A DNA stretch of 64,000 bases from assembly GCF_046297875.1 (NCBI RefSeq), contig NZ_JBKBHD010000001.1:2108001-2172000 (forward strand), given 5' to 3'. Each line of letters begins with the position of its first letter. The first letter of the stretch is position 1. Position numbers and translations under genes: made by a program. This document shows positions 58,887 through 64,000 of the stretch, piece after piece. This DNA is from Parvibaculum sp046297875. GTDB taxonomy: Bacteria; Pseudomonadota; Alphaproteobacteria; Parvibaculales; Parvibaculaceae. The notes under the pieces are model-generated. The model was not told the origin of the DNA, did not search any database, and was given only the letters and a program-made list of their open reading frames with translations.

Positions 58887-59756
58887 TCACTCGGCCGCGG
58901 GCTTTCCGGCCTTCTCGAAGTCGCCTGCGTCGTGGCGCTCGGGCAGCTGGCTCGCCGGATCGCCCCAGGTGCGATTGACCATGCGGCCGCGCTTCACGGC
59001 CGGGCGCTGACCGACTTCGTCCGTCCAGCGGTTCACATGCTTGTATTCATGGACGCTGAGGAATTCGGCGGACTCGTAGAGCAGGCCTTTTGCCAGCGCG
59101 CCATACCAGGGCCAGATTGCCATGTCGGCGATGGTGTAGTCGTCGCCCGCGATGAAGCGGCTTTCGGCGAGACGGCGGTCGAGAACGTCGAGCTGGCGCT
59201 TCACTTCCATCGCGAAGCGGTCGATCGCATATTCGATCTTAACGGGCGCATAGGCGTAGAAGTGGCCGAAGCCGCCGCCGAGATAGGGCGCGGAACCCAT
59301 CTGCCACATGAGCCATGAGTAGCACTCGGCGCGCTTCGAGAGATCTTTCGGCACGAAGGCGCCGCCGAATTTCTCCGCGAGATAGAGCAGGATCGCGCCG
59401 CTTTCGAAGACGCGGGTGTGCGGATCGGTCGAGCGGTCGAGCAGGGCGGGAATCTTCGAGTTCGGATTGATCGAAACGAAGCCCGAGCCGAACTGGTCGC
59501 CAGTACCAATATTGATGAGCCAGGCGTCGTATTCGGCGCCGCTGTGCCCGGCTTCGAGCAGTTCCTCCAGCATCACCGTTACCTTGACGCCGTTCGGCGT
59601 ACCAAGGGAATAGAGCTGCAGCGGATGCTTGCCGACAGGCAGCTCCTTCTCCTGGGTCGGGCCGGCAATGGGCCGGTTGATATTGGAGAAGCGGTTGGCG
59701 TTCTTGTCCTGATTCCAGGTCCAGACTTTCGGCGGCACATAGGTGTTTTCAGTCAC
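58887..59756 (-). CDS. YghU-type glutathione S-transferase (disulfide-bond oxidoreductase)
   Basis: A 289-residue protein from GTG 59756, nine bases after GGGAG. The earlier TTG at 59765 overlaps that GGGAG too closely. The N-terminal domain LQLYSLGTPNGVKVTVMLEELLEAG and the GST C-domain (LMWQMGSAPYLGGGFGHFYAYAP) match the Nu/YghU group, which reduces disulfides with glutathione. The N-terminal 45 residues (NRFSNINRPIAGPTQEKELPVGKHP) are the typical YghU leader. It converges on the ATPase gene, 26 bp apart. Confidence 0.92.
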   Translation of the reverse strand: MTENTYVPPKVWTWNQDKNANRFSNINRPIAGPTQEKELPVGKHPLQLYSLGTPNGVKVTVMLEELLEAGHSGAEYDAWLINIGTGDQFGSGFVSINPNSKIPALLDRSTDPHTRVFESGAILLYLAEKFGGAFVPKDLSKRAECYSWLMWQMGSAPYLGGGFGHFYAYAPVKIEYAIDRFAMEVKRQLDVLDRRLAESRFIAGDDYTIADMAIWPWYGALAKGLLYESAEFLSVHEYKHVNRWTDEVGQRPAVKRGRMVNRTWGDPASQLPERHDAGDFEKAGKPAAE

Positions 59757-59810
59757 GGCGTACAACTCCCTTTGCGGATATGATTCGGCTTTATATGGGT
59801 CGCAAGAGGC

Positions 59811-61007
59811 TCATTTGATAGCGCCTGCTGCGCGAAGGGCGTCAAGTTCGGCGTCGCTGTAACCGGCCTCTCTGAGCGTTTCAACAGTGTGCTGGCCGAG
59901 AGCGGGCGAGGCGGAGCGCGGCGTGTCGTCGTAACCCGGAAAGCGGATGGGGGAAGCGGGCGCAAGATAGTTGCCCGAGCCGTCTTCCTCCGGCACTTTC
60001 ACATAAGCTCCGGCGGCATGCGCCTGCGGATCGGCATAGACATCGGCCGGGCGCATGAGCGGCGCCCAGATGATGTCTTCGGCATCGAGCTTCGCGCGCC
60101 AGTAGTCGAGATCGTGTTCGGCGAAGGCGGCATCGAGAATATCCACCAGCTCGGCAGCGTTCTGGCGGCGCTTTTTCGGATTGTGGAAGCGTGGATCGGT
60201 TTCGAGTTCGGGGCGGCCGACGGCGCGGCAGACCGCCGTCCAGTCGACCGTGCCCTGACGCGGCACGATGACGATCCAGGTGTCCTTCGCCTGGAAGAAA
60301 TTGCTGATCGGCATGAGCGCCTCATGGCGCGATTTGGTGGAGCCGAGCTTTCCATAGCGAAGCTGGACGGCGGTGTCGGAACCTGCCGCATAGATGCCAG
60401 CGCGAAGCAGCGAGGCCTCGACAAGGCGGCCAGCGCCTGTTTTCTGGCGCTCGACAAGGGCGGCAAGGATGCCGCCAACCGTTGCCATGCTGGTCGTGTG
60501 ATCGCCGATACCCGTGCGCAGCGTGACCGGCTCCTTGCCCTTCACGGTCTGCAGCCAGCCGACGCCTGAGCGCGCATAGAAGGCGGCGATGTCGAAGCCG
60601 GGGCGGTCGCGGTCCGGCCCTTCGAGGCCATAGCCCGTCACGCTCGCATAGACGAGGCGGGGGTTCACCTGCTTGAGCGACTCATAGTCGAGGCCCGCAC
60701 GCTCCAGCCCGCCGGGGCGGACATTGGTGATGAAGACGTCTGCATCCTTGACCAGCCGCTTAACGGCTTCGACGCCTTCGGGCTTCGAGGTATCGATGGC
60801 GAGGCCTTTCTTGCCGCGATTGTCGAGGTCGAAGATCGGCGAGCCCTTGAGGTGGTCGGCGCCGACATTCGACATGGTGTAGCGCATCGGGCAACCCGAC
60901 AGCGGCTCCACCTTGATGACCTCCGCGCCCCAGTCGGCGAGGATGCCCGCCGCACCCGGTGCTGCGATGTAGGTGGCCATTTCAATGACCTTAATGCCTT
61001 CAAGCAT
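59811..61007 (-). CDS. CaiB/BaiF-family CoA transferase
   Basis: A 398-residue class III CoA transferase. Features: IKVIEMATYIAAPGAAGILADWGAEVIKVEPLSGC, catalytic Asp in the NRGKKGLAID region, DVFITNVRPGGLERAGLDYESL, and GDHTTSMATVGGILAALV. It moves CoA between carboxylic acids, often activating a substrate for degradation. Donor and acceptor cannot be read. It ends before the YghU gene, with 54 bp between. Confidence 0.92.
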   Translation of the reverse strand: MLEGIKVIEMATYIAAPGAAGILADWGAEVIKVEPLSGCPMRYTMSNVGADHLKGSPIFDLDNRGKKGLAIDTSKPEGVEAVKRLVKDADVFITNVRPGGLERAGLDYESLKQVNPRLVYASVTGYGLEGPDRDRPGFDIAAFYARSGVGWLQTVKGKEPVTLRTGIGDHTTSMATVGGILAALVERQKTGAGRLVEASLLRAGIYAAGSDTAVQLRYGKLGSTKSRHEALMPISNFFQAKDTWIVIVPRQGTVDWTAVCRAVGRPELETDPRFHNPKKRRQNAAELVDILDAAFAEHDLDYWRAKLDAEDIIWAPLMRPADVYADPQAHAAGAYVKVPEEDGSGNYLAPASPIRFPGYDDTPRSASPALGQHTVETLREAGYSDAELDALRAAGAIK

Positions 61008-61174
61008 GGAATCCGGACCCCGTTAGCTGAATTTTCTGGTTGGGCCGGATCATCCATGAAAAGGCGGGGGAGTCAAAATCACGGCCCGGACGGGGGTATT
61101 CAGGCTGGACAGGGCCTGGAGCCGGGAGAATTATTACCACAGGATTTTCGGGGAAATTTCGGGGAGGAGATTTC

Positions 61175-61597
61175 ATGACACCGGGATTCGTTGCTGCCAT
61201 TCTCGAGGCGCCGGCCACCGCTGTCGTCACGCGCATTCTGCTGACTTTCATGTTCTGGGGGAGCGGGCTGGGGCTTCTCGCCAATTTCGGCGAGAGCGTG
61301 GAGATAATTGCCTCGCTCGGCTTCTCTCAACCGGCCCTTGTCGTGATCGCGACGGCGGCGACCCAACTTGTCGGCTCTGCGCTCGTCATCACCGGCCGCC
61401 ATGTCTGGCTCGGGGCAGGCGCGCTTGGCGTATTCACATTTCTTACCATTCTGCTCGTCCACAATTTCTGGGCGATGCCGGAGGGGCCGCAAAAGGTTAA
61501 CAGTTTTCATACGGCCACGGAGCATGTGAGCATGATCGGGGCTCTTATTCTCGTTTCGATCTTCATGCATCAAAGGCAAAATCGTAAGTTTTCTTAA
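61175..61597 (+). CDS. DoxX-family membrane protein
   Basis: A 140-residue protein with four hydrophobic helices, starting at ATG 61175 after GGGGAGGAG. The pattern VTRILLTFMFWGSGLGLLANF and the Gly-rich second helix QLVGSALVITGRHVWLGAGALGVFT, with HNFWAMPEG, is typical of the DoxX family. Function is uncertain; relatives contribute to oxidoreductase complexes in membranes. It lies between the divergent CaiB gene and the DUF2336 gene. Confidence 0.85.
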   Translation: MTPGFVAAILEAPATAVVTRILLTFMFWGSGLGLLANFGESVEIIASLGFSQPALVVIATAATQLVGSALVITGRHVWLGAGALGVFTFLTILLVHNFWAMPEGPQKVNSFHTATEHVSMIGALILVSIFMHQRQNRKFS

Positions 61598-61705
61598 TGC
61601 TTTCCGGGGGCTGAATAAACCGTTCGGCAAGGGTTCTCACCTAGGCTAAGGGCATGTGCGCTCAATGTTTGAGCGCGCCGCAAGTCGTGTGAACCGAGAA
61701 CCGGA

Positions 61706-62842
61706 ATGAAATCGGAAAAGCTGACGATTGCCGATGTGGAGCGCCTCCTCTCGGACCCGTCGGAAAACGCAAGGGCGCAGGTGGCGGCGAAAGTCGCCCG
61801 GCAGGTCGCGGATGTGGAGCTTCTCCCCCGCGAGCGCGAGCTTGCGCATGAAATTCTCGGCTATCTCGTTCATGACGTCGCCGTTTCGGTGCGTGAGTCG
61901 CTGGCGCGCTGCCTGACGGACAATGCGGCTGCGCCGCGAAGTATCGTGCTGCAGCTTGCGCGCGATATCGACCAGGTGGCCATCCCCGTTCTGGAGCGAT
62001 CGCCCGTACTCACGGACGAGGATCTCGTGGGTCTCGTCTATTACGGCTCGCCCGCCAAACAGCGCGCCATTGCCGGCAGGCCGGAAGTGCGTGCGCAGGT
62101 TTCCGAGGCGATCGCGCATCGCGGCGACCGGACGGCGGTGCTGACGCTGGTTCACAATTCCGGCGCCGTCATCAACGAAGCGGCGGCGACGATGCTTGCC
62201 GAGCGGTATGCGGACGATGCCGATGTCGCAGCGCCGCTGGTAAGACGCGGTGAGCTGCCGGCACTGCTCGTCGAGCGGCTGATCGCGATGATTTCGGAGC
62301 AGATCCGCGAATATCTCGTCGAGGAACATGAAGTCGACCACCGCGTGGCGGCGAACCTGGAAGAACAGGCACGCGAGCGCACCACCGCAGATACGTTCAA
62401 GCGGATGAGCACCGACGATATGAAGGCGCTGGTTGCTCAGCTCGCGTCGAATGGCCGTCTGACGGCGACGCTGATCCTGCGAGCCGCATGTTCGGGCGAA
62501 ATCCGGTTTGTCGAAGCGGCCTTCGCCGAATTGACGGCGGTGCCCGACGAGCGAATCTGGCGGCTCATTCACGATGTGGGCGCGCTCGGCTTCCGCGCCG
62601 TCTATGCGCGGGCCGGCATGCCGGAGGCGCTTTATCCAGCGTTCCGCCGCGTGCTTGACACCTATCATGCCGCTCGCAGCTCCGATGGCTCTCTCGACAT
62701 CGAGCTTTTCCGGCATCACGTGCTCGAAGGCCTGCGCGAGATCTACGAGCATGTGGAAGCGAGCGATCTCGACAGCATGATCGACAAGCTGGCCCGCGTG
62801 GCCGCCATGCCCGCCGCGCTGCGCAAGCAGAATGTCGCCTGA
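61706..62842 (+). CDS. DUF2336 domain protein
   Basis: A 378-residue protein of an alphaproteobacterial family of unknown function. The N-terminal half is helical with HEAT-like repeats (VLTDEDLVGLVYYGSPAKQRAIAGRPEVRAQVSEAIA), the second half alpha-helical and Glu/Arg-rich (EEQARERTTADTF). No membrane segment or enzyme motif. It probably scaffolds other proteins. It is 71 bp upstream of the thiolase. Confidence 0.85.
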   Translation: MKSEKLTIADVERLLSDPSENARAQVAAKVARQVADVELLPRERELAHEILGYLVHDVAVSVRESLARCLTDNAAAPRSIVLQLARDIDQVAIPVLERSPVLTDEDLVGLVYYGSPAKQRAIAGRPEVRAQVSEAIAHRGDRTAVLTLVHNSGAVINEAAATMLAERYADDADVAAPLVRRGELPALLVERLIAMISEQIREYLVEEHEVDHRVAANLEEQARERTTADTFKRMSTDDMKALVAQLASNGRLTATLILRAACSGEIRFVEAAFAELTAVPDERIWRLIHDVGALGFRAVYARAGMPEALYPAFRRVLDTYHAARSSDGSLDIELFRHHVLEGLREIYEHVEASDLDSMIDKLARVAAMPAALRKQNVA

Positions 62843-62912
62843 TCTGCCAATTCCCCTGCGTCACTAAATGATCTAGGTTTCGCCCTCTGGACGACAGTAG
62901 AGGACAAAGCCC

Positions 62913-64000
62913 ATGAGCCATCATCAGGAAGCCTTTATCTGCGACGCGGTGCGCACCCCCATCGGGCGTTACGGCGGTTCGCTTGCGAGCGTGCGCGCGG
63001 ACGATCTGGGCGCGGTGCCGCTGATGGCGCTGATGGCGCGCAACCCGGATGTGAACTGGGAGCGTGTGGACGATGTGATATTCGGCTGCGCAAATCAGGC
63101 GGGCGAGGACAACCGCAATGTGGCGCGTATGTCGGCGCTGCTTGCCGGATTGCCGGAGGGTGTGCCGGGTTCGACCGTAAACAGGCTTTGCGGCTCGGGC
63201 ATGGACGCAATCGGCACGGCGGCGCGGGCGATCAAGTCCGGCGAGGCGGGGCTGATGATTGCAGGCGGCGTGGAGAGCATGTCGCGCGCGCCCTTCGTGA
63301 TGGGCAAGGCGACGAGCGCCTTTTCGCGCGATGCCGAAATCTTCGACACAACGATCGGCTGGCGCTTCGTGAACCCGCTGATGAAGCGGCAATATGGCGT
63401 CGATTCCATGCCGGAAACGGCGGAGAACGTCGCCGAGGATTTCCAGATTTCGCGCGAGGACCAGGACGCATTCGCCTGGCGGAGCCAGCAGCGCGCAGGC
63501 GCGGCGATGGCATCCGGCCGCTTTGCGACGGAGATCGTGCCGGTGACGATTGCGAGCCGGAAGGGCGAGACGGTAGTCGATAGCGACGAGCATCCGCGGC
63601 CCGATACGACGCTCGATGCCTTGTCAAAGCTCAAGGCGCCGTTCCGCGAGGGCGGCACGGTAACCGCGGGCAATGCATCGGGCGTGAATGACGGTGCCTG
63701 TGCGCTTATCCTTGCCTCTGCGGAGGCTGCGGAGGCGAATGGGCTTCGTCCGCGCGCGCGCATTGTTGCGATGGCAACGGCTGGTGTGCCGCCGCGCATC
63801 ATGGGCATTGGTCCGGCGCCCGCGACGCGCAAGGTGCTGGAAAAAACGGGCCTCAATATCGGCGACATCGACGTTATCGAACTGAACGAAGCATTTGCTT
63901 CGCAGGGGCTTGCCGTTATGCGCGATCTCGGACTGCGCGACGATGCGGATCATGTGAACCCGAACGGCGGCGCCATTGCGCTCGGTCATCCGCTCGGGAT
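62913..64000 (+). CDS. Thiolase / 3-oxoadipyl-CoA-like acetyltransferase, truncated by window end
   Basis: The gene begins at ATG 62913 and runs off the right edge with about 362 codons visible; the last part and stop are missing. The nucleophile Cys is in VNRLCGSGMDAI, NEAFASQG and NPNGGAIALGHPLG are the other catalytic motifs. The arrangement suits degradative thiolases (PcaF/PaaJ, FadA). It cleaves 3-ketoacyl-CoA to acetyl-CoA. Nearby CaiB and acyl-CoA genes suggest an aromatic or fatty acid route, but the exact substrate is unknown. Confidence 0.93.
   Translation, partial: MSHHQEAFICDAVRTPIGRYGGSLASVRADDLGAVPLMALMARNPDVNWERVDDVIFGCANQAGEDNRNVARMSALLAGLPEGVPGSTVNRLCGSGMDAIGTAARAIKSGEAGLMIAGGVESMSRAPFVMGKATSAFSRDAEIFDTTIGWRFVNPLMKRQYGVDSMPETAENVAEDFQISREDQDAFAWRSQQRAGAAMASGRFATEIVPVTIASRKGETVVDSDEHPRPDTTLDALSKLKAPFREGGTVTAGNASGVNDGACALILASAEAAEANGLRPRARIVAMATAGVPPRIMGIGPAPATRKVLEKTGLNIGDIDVIELNEAFASQGLAVMRDLGLRDDADHVNPNGGAIALGHPLG

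Overview
The window is high-GC chromosomal DNA, densely coding on both strands, with tightly packed and often convergent genes. Gene content points to an alphaproteobacterium: DUF3126, DUF2336, a PAS_5 protein, tandem PilZ, a bacterial transglutaminase-like cysteine proteinase, a cysS / IscU-like / yidD / thrS run, and palindromic intergenic repeats of Rhizobiales type. The many crotonases, CoA transferase, acyl-CoA dehydrogenase and thiolase recall lipid- and hydrocarbon-degrading genera such as Parvibaculum. That genus guess is inference. I saw no phage, IS element, CRISPR array, tRNA or rRNA.

Layout. 0-6 kb: end of a serine acetyltransferase, an FAD amine oxidase with a small partner, an SDR, and several uncharacterised small or membrane proteins. 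6-16 kb: a Tat-exported PhoX-like protein; a gamma-carbonic anhydrase / DUF192 / crotonase / secreted-protein run; an FKBP; a GYF_2 protein with a Cas2/SinR-like C-terminus; two more crotonases; a lipoprotein cysteine proteinase; a tandem PilZ protein. 16-25 kb: a GMC dehydrogenase, a PAS_5 protein, an Asn-rich exported protein, two DUF2147 paralogues, a guanidinium exporter under an apparent guanidine-II riboswitch, a CsgG/HfaB-like lipoprotein, a DsbA-fold isomerase and a rhomboid protease. 25-32.5 kb: TetR with a carotenoid-oxygenase gene, a DUF2157/GDYXXLXY pair, a CBS protein, a patatin, hisI and folE. 33-37.5 kb: cysS, IscU-like, yidD, thrS. 37.6-47.8 kb: an ArsR/AHSA1/VOC operon, a secreted candidate cysteine peptidase convergent with an outer-membrane-like protein, nitroreductase, HAD, two 2OG-Fe(II) oxygenases, flavin reductase and a chromate transporter. 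47.8-53.9 kb: hydroxyacid dehydrogenase, a CoA-lyase/MaoC pair, acyl-CoA dehydrogenase, HIT, a receiver protein and an MFS transporter. 54-64 kb: a lytic transglycosylase, an NsrR-type regulator divergent from a truncated haemoglobin and a P-type ATPase, a YghU-type GST, a CaiB CoA transferase, DoxX, DUF2336 and a thiolase cut by the window end.

Best leads: (1) two ACGG-loop hairpins directly upstream of the sugE/gdx exporter (guanidine-II riboswitch); (2) the GYF_2 plus Cas2/SinR-like fusion; (3) an Asn-repeat exported protein about 2 kb from a CsgG-like secretion lipoprotein, a possible amyloid or adhesin export pair; (4) a 31-bp NsrR-type palindrome between nsrR and a truncated haemoglobin; (5) a perfect 27-bp palindrome upstream of a DUF2147 gene; (6) a secreted protein with a possible Cys-His-Asp triad. 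Functions come from motif reading without database searches.
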